This document shows positions 55,365 through 63,228 of a stretch of 64,000 nucleotides of DNA, piece by piece (within the stretch, counting starts at the first letter, position 1; each line of letters opens with the position of its first letter). Source of the stretch: Collimonas sp. OK607 (GTDB lineage Bacteria; Pseudomonadota; Gammaproteobacteria; Burkholderiales; Burkholderiaceae_D); assembly GCF_900111995.1 (NCBI RefSeq), contig NZ_FOKF01000021.1:29299-93298 (forward strand), in the 5' to 3' direction. The notes under the pieces were generated by a model that did no database searches, was not told the DNA's origin, and saw only the letters and a program-made list of their open reading frames with translations. The position numbers and the translations under genes were made by a program.

Positions 55365-56903
55365 TCAACTTGCAAGGACGCCACTCACTCCGCCTTGCCG
55401 CGCCAGGAAACGGCCTGCCCGCGACTCGGTCGGCGCTTTTTGCGCGCCACCCACATAAGACAAGACACCATTTACCCAGACCGCTTCGATTCCTTCGGCC
55501 GGCTGCATCGGATCGGAAAAAGTTGCCGCATCGCGTACGGTTTCCGGATCGAACAACACCAGGTCAGCCCAATAGCCTTCACGTACCAGACCGCGTTCAG
55601 CCAGGCCGAAACGTTCGGCCGACAAACCTGTCATCTTGCGGACCGCCACGGTCAATGGAAATAGTTTTTGCTCGCGGCTGTAGTAACCCAGCACGCGTGG
55701 AAATGCCCCCCACAGGCGCGGATGCGGCAGCGGATCGTTAGGCAAGCCATCCGATCCGACCACACTGGCCGGGTGGCTCAGGATGCGGTTGACATCGTCA
55801 TCCTGCATGCAGTGATAAACGGCGCCGGCCGGTTGCAAACGACGCGCCGCTGCCATCAGATCGACCTGCCATTCGGCCGCGATCTCAGCTAGCAGCTTGC
55901 CGCCCATGGCCGGTTCCGGCTCCGACCAGGTCACCATGATGTCGATGGTGTCGGTTACCTGTTTCAAATCCAGGGTGGATGAACTGGCGGTGTAGGGATA
56001 ACAGTCGCAGCCGACCGGCTGATAACGCTGCGCCTGCTCCAGCGCTTCCAGCACTTCGCCGCTACGGCCCCAGTTTTCAACGCCGGCGCATTTCAAATGC
56101 GAAATTACCACCGGCACCCGGGCATGTTTGCCGATACGGAAAGCTTCATCCATGGCTTCCAGGATGTCGGCGAATTCACTGCGCAAATGCGTCGCGTAGA
56201 TGGCGCCGGCCTCGGCCAGCGGTTCCGCCAGCGCCAACACTTCGGCGGTGGGCGCATTGATCGCATTGCCGTACGCCAGGCCGGTGCTGAGTCCGAGCGC
56301 GCCGTGCGCCAGCGCTTCGCGCAACTGCTCGCACATGGCGGCGATTTCTGTGTCGGTGGCGGCGCGATCGAGCCGGTCCATCTGGTTGCTGCGCAAGGCG
56401 GTGTGGCCGATCAACGCGGCTACATTGATAGATGGTTGAGCCTGCGTCACCGCGTCGACATAGGAGGCGAAAGTCGGGTAGTTGAAGGCGCTCGCCTCGC
56501 CTAGCAGATTCATCGGATCCGGCGGTTCCGCCTTGAGGCTGACCGGCGCGGCGCTGATGCCGCAATTGCCGACGATCACGGTGGTGACGCCCTGCGACAG
56601 CTTGGGCACCATGCTCGGTGTGCGAATCACGTTGGTGTCGTCGTGCGTGTGGACATCGATGAAGCCAGGGCTCAGGACCTTGCCGCTGCCGTCGATCACA
56701 TCCTTAGCCTGCCAGCCGGATGGCTTGCCGGCATTGGCGTCATTACGCGGCTCGATATGCAGGATACGCCCGCCAGCCATAGCGACGTCGGCCACAAATG
56801 CCGGTTCGCCGCTGCCGTCGATCACCGACACGTTACGAATCAGCGTATCGCAACTTGGCGTGGCCGCTGCATCTGACAATGGTGTATTTGATTCGGTGCT
56901 CAT
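55365..56903 (-). CDS. N-acyl-D-amino-acid deacylase family amidohydrolase
   Basis: Metal-dependent amidohydrolase of 512 residues. The metal motif GFIDVHTHDDTN is near residue 75, and VISHLKCAG with later His and Asp segments completes the site. It is annotated as D-aminoacylase, which removes an acyl group from N-acyl-D-amino acids. In this cluster it could instead deacetylate N-acetyl-D-glucosaminate, since C2 of glucosaminate has D-amino-acid-like geometry. The ATG at 56903 lies 1 bp after the rpiR stop. The extension to 56936 lies inside rpiR. Confidence 0.88.
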   Translation of the reverse strand: MSTESNTPLSDAAATPSCDTLIRNVSVIDGSGEPAFVADVAMAGGRILHIEPRNDANAGKPSGWQAKDVIDGSGKVLSPGFIDVHTHDDTNVIRTPSMVPKLSQGVTTVIVGNCGISAAPVSLKAEPPDPMNLLGEASAFNYPTFASYVDAVTQAQPSINVAALIGHTALRSNQMDRLDRAATDTEIAAMCEQLREALAHGALGLSTGLAYGNAINAPTAEVLALAEPLAEAGAIYATHLRSEFADILEAMDEAFRIGKHARVPVVISHLKCAGVENWGRSGEVLEALEQAQRYQPVGCDCYPYTASSSTLDLKQVTDTIDIMVTWSEPEPAMGGKLLAEIAAEWQVDLMAAARRLQPAGAVYHCMQDDDVNRILSHPASVVGSDGLPNDPLPHPRLWGAFPRVLGYYSREQKLFPLTVAVRKMTGLSAERFGLAERGLVREGYWADLVLFDPETVRDAATFSDPMQPAEGIEAVWVNGVLSYVGGAQKAPTESRAGRFLARQGGVSGVLAS

Positions 56904-56904
56904 C

Positions 56905-57786
56905 TCAATCTCCCAACGGCTCGCGATTACTGCCACCGCGATGCGTATCCAGTGTGAATTTCAGGCGTCGCAGCAACTCCTGGCTACGATCTTTTTGCAG
57001 CAATGCCAACTCGGTCATCAGTACATCCAGCGCCATCATCATGGCGTAGCGCGACGATGACGGCTTGAAAATAAAATCGGTTTCCAGCGACTTCAACGGC
57101 AACAGCACATCTGCCATCGCGGCCAGCGGCGAACCCAGTGCCGTGATCGCCACCAGCCGCACGCCGTATTCCTTGGCGATGGCGCAACTGGCATTAAGTT
57201 CAGGCACGTTGCCGGTGGTCGACAGGACCAGCACCACATCATCCTTGTCGAGTGTTGCGGCTACCATTTTCTGCAGCATGGCGTCGTGATAGGTGGCCAC
57301 CGGACGCCCCAGGCGTACCAGCCGATAGCGCGCCTCATCGGACAGCATAGTCGAGCCGCCACCCATACCAAAGGCATAAATCATGCGTGCCTGAAGCAGC
57401 AGCTGCGCTGCTTGCAACAAGGTATCCTGGTTCAGCAGGCTGCGATTGACCTCCAGCGCTTTGTGGATATCGGCATACACAATGTCGACGATTTGCGGAA
57501 GTTGATTTTCAACAACAGAGTTCTCGACCCGCAAGAATCGCTGCCCGATCGCTGCCGCCTGGGCCAGATGCATCTTCAATTCGCGCACATCGCGGCAACC
57601 GATGGCTTTGGCAAAACGGGTGACGCTGGCTTCGCTGACGCTGGCTTGTTTCGCCAGGGTCTGGATACTGGCGCTGGCGGCAAACGGCAAATCGCCCAGG
57701 ATTGCCTGCGCTACCTTTTGCTCTGCCAGGCGCAGCTGACCGCTACGCTCGGCGATGCGCGACACAATATCGAATGAGTGAGCCAT
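56905..57786 (-). CDS. RpiR/MurR-family transcription regulator
   Basis: Regulator of 293 residues. The N-terminal helix-turn-helix (about 1-85) includes LAKQASVSEASVTRFAKAIGCRD, and the C-terminal SIS domain (about 125-265) binds a sugar phosphate. It starts the catabolic operon. A perfect palindrome (ATGTTAC-N3-GTAACAT) at 57894-57910 in the divergent promoter region is the likely operator for both directions. The probable inducer is 2-keto-3-deoxy-6-phosphogluconate or a related compound. Confidence 0.93.
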   Translation of the reverse strand: MAHSFDIVSRIAERSGQLRLAEQKVAQAILGDLPFAASASIQTLAKQASVSEASVTRFAKAIGCRDVRELKMHLAQAAAIGQRFLRVENSVVENQLPQIVDIVYADIHKALEVNRSLLNQDTLLQAAQLLLQARMIYAFGMGGGSTMLSDEARYRLVRLGRPVATYHDAMLQKMVAATLDKDDVVLVLSTTGNVPELNASCAIAKEYGVRLVAITALGSPLAAMADVLLPLKSLETDFIFKPSSSRYAMMMALDVLMTELALLQKDRSQELLRRLKFTLDTHRGGSNREPLGD

Positions 57787-57843
57787 GTGTTGTCAGATAG
57801 GTTGCAAATTAAGCAGCAAAGCCAGAATATGGGCCAATAGAAA

Positions 57844-57869
57844 GGCAGAGTCGCACCACAGACTCTGCC
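57844..57869. other. Perfect inverted repeat in the rpiR leader region
   Basis: GGCAGAGTC (57844-57852) and GACTCTGCC (57861-57869) are perfect 9-bp arms with an 8-nt loop, 58 bp before the rpiR ATG on the minus strand. It has no clear T-run and may be a leader hairpin or second regulator site. Confidence 0.5.
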
Positions 57870-57893
57870 GCAGACGTGGCATGAAAAAATGCT

Positions 57894-57910
57894 ATGTTAC
57901 TTTGTAACAT
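57894..57910. promoter_or_regulatory. Candidate RpiR operator in the divergent promoter
   Basis: ATGTTACtttGTAACAT is a perfect 7+3+7 palindrome. It lies between rpiR (start 57786) and the PLP enzyme gene (start 57974), 64 bp from the latter. It fits a dimeric regulator and is the only such site I noticed in the cluster. Confidence 0.7.
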
Positions 57911-57973
57911 GCTTTTAATATAGTAAATTCAAGGATATGATTACGTCAAATGAATTCTGAAGGAGAAGATCTG

Positions 57974-59278
57974 ATGACAGATGTTATTAACTATCACAGC
58001 AATTACGAGAACCCGACAATCGACCCTTTGAACAAGGGCCTGGGGGCATTCCAACAGACGTTGCCTGCCGCCGAGGTGAAGGCGCACAACTGGAATCTGC
58101 TGCGAGAAGACCTGAGCCTGCCCACCGCAGTGCTGTCCGAAGAGCGCATGACGCACAATTTGCAGTGGATGCAGCAATTCGTCACCGAATACGGCGTCAA
58201 ACTGGCCCCGCACGGTAAAACAACGATGGCGCCGAAACTGTTCGCCCGCCAGCTGGCCGGTGGCGCATGGGGCATCACCCTGGCCACCGCACACCAGACC
58301 CGGGTCGCCTATCAGCACGGCGTACGACGCGTGATCATGGCAAATCAGCTGGTCGGCAAGCAGAATATGGCGATCATCTCCGATTTGCTGGCCGACCTTT
58401 CCTTTGAATTCTGCTGCCTGGTCGATTCGGCCGATGGCGTCGACCAGTTGGGCGCTTTCTTCCAGGCCCGCAAACAAAAACTGCATGTATTGCTGGAACT
58501 CGGCGCCGACGGCGGCCGCACCGGCATCCGCAATGCGGAACAGCAAGCCGCCGTGCTGGATGCGATTGCACGCTGGCCGGACCATATTGTGCTGGCCGGT
58601 GTTGAAGTTTATGAAGGCGTATTGAAAGAAGAAGCCGATATCCGCAGCTTTTTGCAACACGCGGTAGCCTGCACCCGGCAACTGGCCAAGGATGGCCGCT
58701 TTGCTGCCCGTACCGAAGGCAGCGCAGCACGGCCGGTGATACTGACCGGCGCCGGTTCCGCGTGGTACGACGTGGTCGCCGACGAATTCGCCAAGACCGA
58801 GATTGGTTTGCCTTTGGATGTGGTATTGCGCCCAGGCTGCTACCTGACGCACGATGTCGGCATCTACCGCGCGGCGCAGGCGCAGATCCAGACGCGTAAT
58901 CCTATCGCCCGCAAAATGCGCAGCGAATTGCAGCCGGCCTTGCAGTTGTGGGCTTATGTGCAATCGATTCCGGAAACCGGCAAAGCTATCATCGCACTCG
59001 GCAAGCGTGATGCCGCATTCGATGCCGGCCTGCCTACGCCTGCACTGCACTATCGTCCCGGCACGGCTGCTCCGAAAGTCACGCCCGCCCATTGGCAGGT
59101 GACCGGCATGATGGATCAGCATGCATATCTGCAGATTACCGAGGGCGACGACATCAAGGTCGGCGACATGATTGGCTTCGACATCTCCCATCCGTGCCTG
59201 ACTTTCGATAAATGGCGTCAGATTGCCGTCGTCGATGCACAGCATCAGGTTGTAGACGTGATTCAGACCTTCTTTTAA
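57974..59278 (+). CDS. Fold-type III PLP enzyme (D-serine dehydratase-like / D-threonine aldolase-like)
   Basis: Protein of 434 residues. The PLP-binding lysine is in GVKLAPHGKTTMAPKLF (around 75), with the alanine-racemase-like barrel and a C-terminal metal/beta domain (DKWRQIAVVDAQHQVVDV). AAGGAG at 57960-57965 precedes the ATG at 57974, so the ATG at 57950 was rejected. The family includes D-serine dehydratase, D-threonine aldolase and D-glucosaminate dehydratase. The downstream KDG kinase favours the last, producing 2-keto-3-deoxygluconate and ammonia. Confidence 0.82.
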   Translation: MTDVINYHSNYENPTIDPLNKGLGAFQQTLPAAEVKAHNWNLLREDLSLPTAVLSEERMTHNLQWMQQFVTEYGVKLAPHGKTTMAPKLFARQLAGGAWGITLATAHQTRVAYQHGVRRVIMANQLVGKQNMAIISDLLADLSFEFCCLVDSADGVDQLGAFFQARKQKLHVLLELGADGGRTGIRNAEQQAAVLDAIARWPDHIVLAGVEVYEGVLKEEADIRSFLQHAVACTRQLAKDGRFAARTEGSAARPVILTGAGSAWYDVVADEFAKTEIGLPLDVVLRPGCYLTHDVGIYRAAQAQIQTRNPIARKMRSELQPALQLWAYVQSIPETGKAIIALGKRDAAFDAGLPTPALHYRPGTAAPKVTPAHWQVTGMMDQHAYLQITEGDDIKVGDMIGFDISHPCLTFDKWRQIAVVDAQHQVVDVIQTFF

Positions 59279-59298
59279 TTTTTACCCCGGCACAAGCA

Positions 59299-60219
59299 AT
59301 GACTATAGATATCCTGGCTTATGGCGAAGCAATGGTGGAGTTCAACCAGCGGCTCCACGATGCACGCATGTACTTGCAAGGTTTTGGCGGCGACACGTCG
59401 AATTTCTGTATCGCCGCTGCCCGCCAAGGTGCGCGCAGCGGTTATATCAGTGCCCTCGGCAATGACCAATTCGGCCAGAAGCTGCGTGATCTGTGGCTGG
59501 CGGAACAGGTCGATGCAAGCCATGTGGCTAACAATCCGCAAGCTGCTACCGGCGTGTATTTTGTTTCGCATGATCAGGATGGTCATCATTTCGACTATCT
59601 GCGCGCCGGCTCTGCCGCCAGCCGCTATACCAGTACGCAATTACCGCTTGAGGCGATTGCCGGCGCCAAGATGCTGCATCTGTCAGGCATCAGCCTGGCG
59701 ATCAGCGAATCCGCCTGCGATGCCGGCCTGGCTGCGATGGCGCATGCGCGCAAGCATGGCGTGCGGACCTCGCTCGATACCAACCTGCGGCTGAAACTCT
59801 GGCCGCTGGAACGTGCCCGTGAAAAAATGCGCGAGGCGTTTGCACTGTGCGACATCTGCCTGCCCAGCTGGGACGATGTCAGCGCCCTCACCGGCCTCGA
59901 CGACCGCGACGCGATTGTCGATACTTTACTGTCCTACGGCATCAGCCTGATCGCCTTCAAGCTTGGCGCCGAAGGCTGTTATGTCGCCACCGCCAGCGAA
60001 CGCCGGATGGTGCCGGCTTACGGCGTCGAAGCGATCGACGCTACCGGCGCCGGCGATTGTTTTGGCGGCGCCTTCATTGCCCGCCTGGTAGCCGGTGACG
60101 ATCCATTCCGCGCCGCCAGTTACGCCAATGTCTGCGCTGCTTTGTCGACTACCGGTTACGGTGCGGTAGCGCCGATTCCGCGGGCCGCGCAGGTCGAAGA
60201 AATACTGAGTTCACGGTAA
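59299..60219 (+). CDS. kdgK: 2-keto-3-deoxygluconate kinase-type sugar kinase (PfkB)
   Basis: PfkB-family kinase of 306 residues. The N-terminal segment DILAYGEAMVEFNQR, the substrate-side GFGGDTSNFCIAAARQG and the ATP-site motif DATGAGDCFGGAFIA (catalytic Asp in GAGD) are typical of KdgK. It would convert 2-keto-3-deoxygluconate to KDPG for the Entner-Doudoroff aldolase. The ATG at 59299 is 20 bp after the PLP enzyme stop. The in-frame start at 59212 lies inside that gene. Its 3' end overlaps the convergent MocR gene by 9 nt. Confidence 0.87.
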   Translation: MTIDILAYGEAMVEFNQRLHDARMYLQGFGGDTSNFCIAAARQGARSGYISALGNDQFGQKLRDLWLAEQVDASHVANNPQAATGVYFVSHDQDGHHFDYLRAGSAASRYTSTQLPLEAIAGAKMLHLSGISLAISESACDAGLAAMAHARKHGVRTSLDTNLRLKLWPLERAREKMREAFALCDICLPSWDDVSALTGLDDRDAIVDTLLSYGISLIAFKLGAEGCYVATASERRMVPAYGVEAIDATGAGDCFGGAFIARLVAGDDPFRAASYANVCAALSTTGYGAVAPIPRAAQVEEILSSR

Positions 60220-61737
60220 TTTTTTCTGCTGCACCTCAGCTTCAGGCAACAACCCTGCTACGATTTCCCCCAGCCGTTTTATGCCCTGCCCGATCTGCGG
60301 CGAAAACGGCTGGCCGCAGCACAGCCGCAGAAAATGATCGAAACGCCTGGAATTGGAAAACATCAAACCGGGGGCAAGCCGGATACCTTCCCGCAATGCT
60401 GCCTCGAATACCTTTTTGGATGATAGTTGCTGCGGCAGTTCCACCCATAACAAGGCGCCACCGTCTGGAAGATTGAGCCGGGTACCGGCGGGAAAATGAA
60501 TAGCGATCGCTTCGGCGGTGCGCGCTCGCTGTATCCGCAGCGCTTCACGCAGACGCCGCAAATGGCGGTCATAGGCAGTCGACGCCATAAAATCCGCTGC
60601 AGTAATCTGCGCCCACTCTTCATTCGCCCGGGTATGGGCAAATTTAAGCATCTCAATCCGCGCCTGCCAGCGGCCGCCAACCATCCAGCCCAGACGCATA
60701 CCCGGCGCCAGCACTTTGTTGAGCGAGGCGCAATAGATCACGTTGCCGCTGCGATCCCAGGCTTTTAATGCGGTCGACGAGGTTCCTTCCGGCACCAGGT
60801 CGCTATACGAATCATCCTCGATCAGGGCCATGCCATGCTGCTCGCATAGCTCTACCAGCCGCGCCTTGTGCGCATCCGGCATGATGCTCCCCAACGGATT
60901 CTGCAGGTTCGGCACCGCCACTACGGCCTTGATATTGTCGTAGGTCTGCAGCGCCAGTTGCAGCGCTTCAATCGAGATGCCGGTGCGCTGACTGGTCGGG
61001 ATTTCAAGCGCCCGCATACCCAGGCTTTCCAGCACCTGCAGCAAGCCATAATAAGTCGGCGACTCGACCGCGATGGTGTCGCCTGGCTGCGCGACGGCGC
61101 GCAAAGCCAGATTGATCGCCTCGATACAACCATGGGTAACGATCACCTGTTCCGGCGCGATCTTGATTCCGATAGCTAGGCTACGCTTGGCCAGCACCTG
61201 CCGAAATGCAGGATTGCCGCTATGCGACATCATGCTGGTCAACACCTCCGGCCGCTGGCGCAGGGTACGGATTGCGGCGTTTTTCAACGCTTCCACCGCA
61301 TACAGTCCAGGCGAGCAGCTAGCGCTGCTCAGATCGAGCGTGACCTTGTTGCTGCGTCCCTGCGCAATGATTTCCGAGACCCGTTCGTGGATTCCGGCAT
61401 ACTGCGCCGACATCAAGGCCGGCGTAGTGGACAGATTCGATTCTTCCGGTTCCGCCAGCCGTCGCGCCTGCCGCACGAAATAACCGGAACGCGGACGCGC
61501 CTCGAGCCAGCCCTCCTGCTCCAGGTGACGTAATGTTTGCAATGCCGTCGACAAGCTGACCTGATGCTGCCGCATCAGATCGCGTACCGATGGCATACGA
61601 TCGCCCGGCCGCAAGGTAAGCGCCTGGATAGCAGCCAGATAGTGTTCAGCCAGGCGCCGGTACAGCAATTGCGTTGTTGGCGATTTCAACAAGGATTGGG
61701 GCTCGGAGATTGACAAGAGAGGCCTCATAACATGCAT
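60211..61737 (-). CDS. MocR-type (GntR-aminotransferase) transcription regulator
   Basis: Protein of 508 residues. A winged helix of GntR type (about 25-95: PGDRMPSVRDLMRQHQVSLSTALQTLRHL) is fused to a class I aminotransferase-like domain with the PLP lysine in YCASLNKVLAPGMRLGW. MocR proteins regulate PLP or amino acid metabolism genes, often acting on a divergent gene. Starts at 61737 (MHVMRPLL) and 61728 are both possible. The open frame to 61818 is longer than the family needs. A DUF2917 gene is divergent, 179 bp away. Confidence 0.9.
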   Translation of the reverse strand: MHVMRPLLSISEPQSLLKSPTTQLLYRRLAEHYLAAIQALTLRPGDRMPSVRDLMRQHQVSLSTALQTLRHLEQEGWLEARPRSGYFVRQARRLAEPEESNLSTTPALMSAQYAGIHERVSEIIAQGRSNKVTLDLSSASCSPGLYAVEALKNAAIRTLRQRPEVLTSMMSHSGNPAFRQVLAKRSLAIGIKIAPEQVIVTHGCIEAINLALRAVAQPGDTIAVESPTYYGLLQVLESLGMRALEIPTSQRTGISIEALQLALQTYDNIKAVVAVPNLQNPLGSIMPDAHKARLVELCEQHGMALIEDDSYSDLVPEGTSSTALKAWDRSGNVIYCASLNKVLAPGMRLGWMVGGRWQARIEMLKFAHTRANEEWAQITAADFMASTAYDRHLRRLREALRIQRARTAEAIAIHFPAGTRLNLPDGGALLWVELPQQLSSKKVFEAALREGIRLAPGLMFSNSRRFDHFLRLCCGQPFSPQIGQGIKRLGEIVAGLLPEAEVQQKKLP

Positions 61738-61916
61738 TGAATTATCAAAGTGTGCTGCATTCCGGCGCAACGAAACAGATACAGAATCGCGGATACAGGA
61801 CGATAACAGATAAGACAAACCCCGGCTGTTACGCTACAGATGGGCAACAGCTGTGCCTGTTTTGCTTGCTGGCGGGCGGATAGGCTAGAGCCATCTCTTT
61901 CATCACGGAAACCGCC

Positions 61917-62231
61917 ATGAAAATCGCCAATGAAACCACTTCACGGATCAGGCTAGGCCGCTCTCAAACCAGCATGTTTTATGCGGCACACGGAACAACT
62001 ATCGTAGCGATACAAGGCAGCATTCTTGTCTGCGAAGGCGGCACGGTTGCCGACACACGTTTTGTGGTCAGCGACGGCGAGTGCCACGTGGTGCAGCGCA
62101 ACGGCTGGGTTCGATTGGAGGCAGGCGGAGCAAATCCCGCCGCGGCAATCGTCAATGCCGGATTACCTCCTGTACCACTGTGGAGACGCTGGTGGCAACG
62201 AGCGCACACCCTGGTTGCACTGAAAGGATGA
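61917..62231 (+). CDS. DUF2917 protein
   Basis: Protein of 104 residues with a central beta-rich core (IVAIQGSILVCEGG and GECHVVQRNGWVRLEAG), as in the DUF2917 family. No signal or membrane segment is seen. It is divergent from the MocR gene and may be its target. Function is not known. Confidence 0.7.
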   Translation: MKIANETTSRIRLGRSQTSMFYAAHGTTIVAIQGSILVCEGGTVADTRFVVSDGECHVVQRNGWVRLEAGGANPAAAIVNAGLPPVPLWRRWWQRAHTLVALKG

Positions 62232-62323
62232 TGCAATACATGCATTGCTATTAAACCACGGCCGGCACTTGTAGTTTGGCAAAGCACTTGTTGCCTGCTG
62301 CCGATCTGGCTTATTCTGTAGCC

Positions 62324-63013
62324 ATGAGCATCACCCGTGAAGATCTTGAACAGGACCGCCTGCGGACGATCCTGGACAACACCCCGATAGCTTCCGCCCT
62401 GCTATCCGAAGCAGCGCTGGAAGCGTCGTGGCGCGCCGCACTGGCCTCGCTACCGGATCCGAACGGCGATGTGTGGCTGTTCGGCTACGGCTCGCTGATC
62501 TGGAACCCGATGGTAGAACACAGCGAGCGCGTGCCCGCCAAACTGTACGGCTACCACCGCGGCTTCTACCTCTATTCACGCATCAACCGCGGCACCTGGG
62601 ACAACCCCGGCCTGGTGCTAGGACTAGACCGCGGCGGCTGCTGCCAAGGCATCGCCTTCCGTATCCCCGCCATCAGCATCGAAACAGAATTGAAAATGTT
62701 ATGGCGCCGCGAAATGCTGACCGGTGCGTATTTGCCACGCTGGTTGCCGATGCAGCTCAAGGGCAAGGATGGCCCGCGCGTCAAGGCGCTGGCGTTTGTC
62801 ATGAATCGGCAGCATGAGAGCTATTCCGGGCGTTTACCGGATTTGACGGTGGTTTCGCATTTGCGTGATGCGGTTGGACTATATGGGCCGGCCAGGGATT
62901 ATTTGCGGCATACGCTGGAAGGATTGCTGAAGGAAGGGTTTCGCGATCCGTATCTGGCGCGGCTGTGGGCGCAATTGGAGTCTGGTCAAGATCGGCAGGC
63001 GACTAAAAAATAA
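62324..63013 (+). CDS. chaC: Gamma-glutamylcyclotransferase (ChaC family)
   Basis: Cytoplasmic enzyme of 229 residues that cleaves glutathione to 5-oxoproline and Cys-Gly. The glycine-rich substrate motif VWLFGYGSLIWNPM lies near residue 47, and the ChaC-type GACCQGIAFR-like stretch GGCCQGIAFRIP (around 105) and the segment EMLTGAYLPRWL follow. The ATG at 62324 was chosen. The ATG at 62276 adds a non-conserved leader. No neighbour suggests a pathway. Confidence 0.9.
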   Translation: MSITREDLEQDRLRTILDNTPIASALLSEAALEASWRAALASLPDPNGDVWLFGYGSLIWNPMVEHSERVPAKLYGYHRGFYLYSRINRGTWDNPGLVLGLDRGGCCQGIAFRIPAISIETELKMLWRREMLTGAYLPRWLPMQLKGKDGPRVKALAFVMNRQHESYSGRLPDLTVVSHLRDAVGLYGPARDYLRHTLEGLLKEGFRDPYLARLWAQLESGQDRQATKK

Positions 63014-63078
63014 CAAGGCTGTGGCTTTTGAAGTTGTCGTTGCTGTTGACGTGCATTCCGCATGGGGACGCTGCCAAA

Positions 63079-63162
63079 TGTGGCGCGTGTCAGTCGGGAA
63101 TTGTGGGAAGACATGTTTGAGCGCAGCGAGTTGGTCTTTCCACCCGACTGACACGCGCCACA
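63079..63162. repeat. Long imperfect palindrome next to the IS110 element
   Basis: TGTGGCGCGTGTCAGTCGGG (63079-63098) pairs exactly with CCCGACTGACACGCGCCACA (63143-63162), and inner GGAAGAC / GTCTTTCC segments extend the stem with a bulge. The whole is 84 nt. It lies between chaC and the IS110 transposase gene and looks like a mobile or REP/attC-like hairpin. Many IS110/IS1111 elements insert into such hairpins. Confidence 0.75.
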
Positions 63163-63182
63163 TAATGGGATGGTCACCCCGG

Positions 63183-63207
63183 CCCTGCCAGCGGTATGCT
63201 GGCAGGG
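63183..63207 (+). other. Perfect hairpin in the IS110 left end
   Basis: CCCTGCCAGC (63183-63192) and GCTGGCAGGG (63198-63207) are exact inverted repeats with a 5-nt loop, 22 bp before the transposase ATG. It may be part of the element's terminal structure or reduce translation from outside transcripts. Confidence 0.65.
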
Positions 63208-63228
63208 TTCTTACTTCCGGAGACCATC

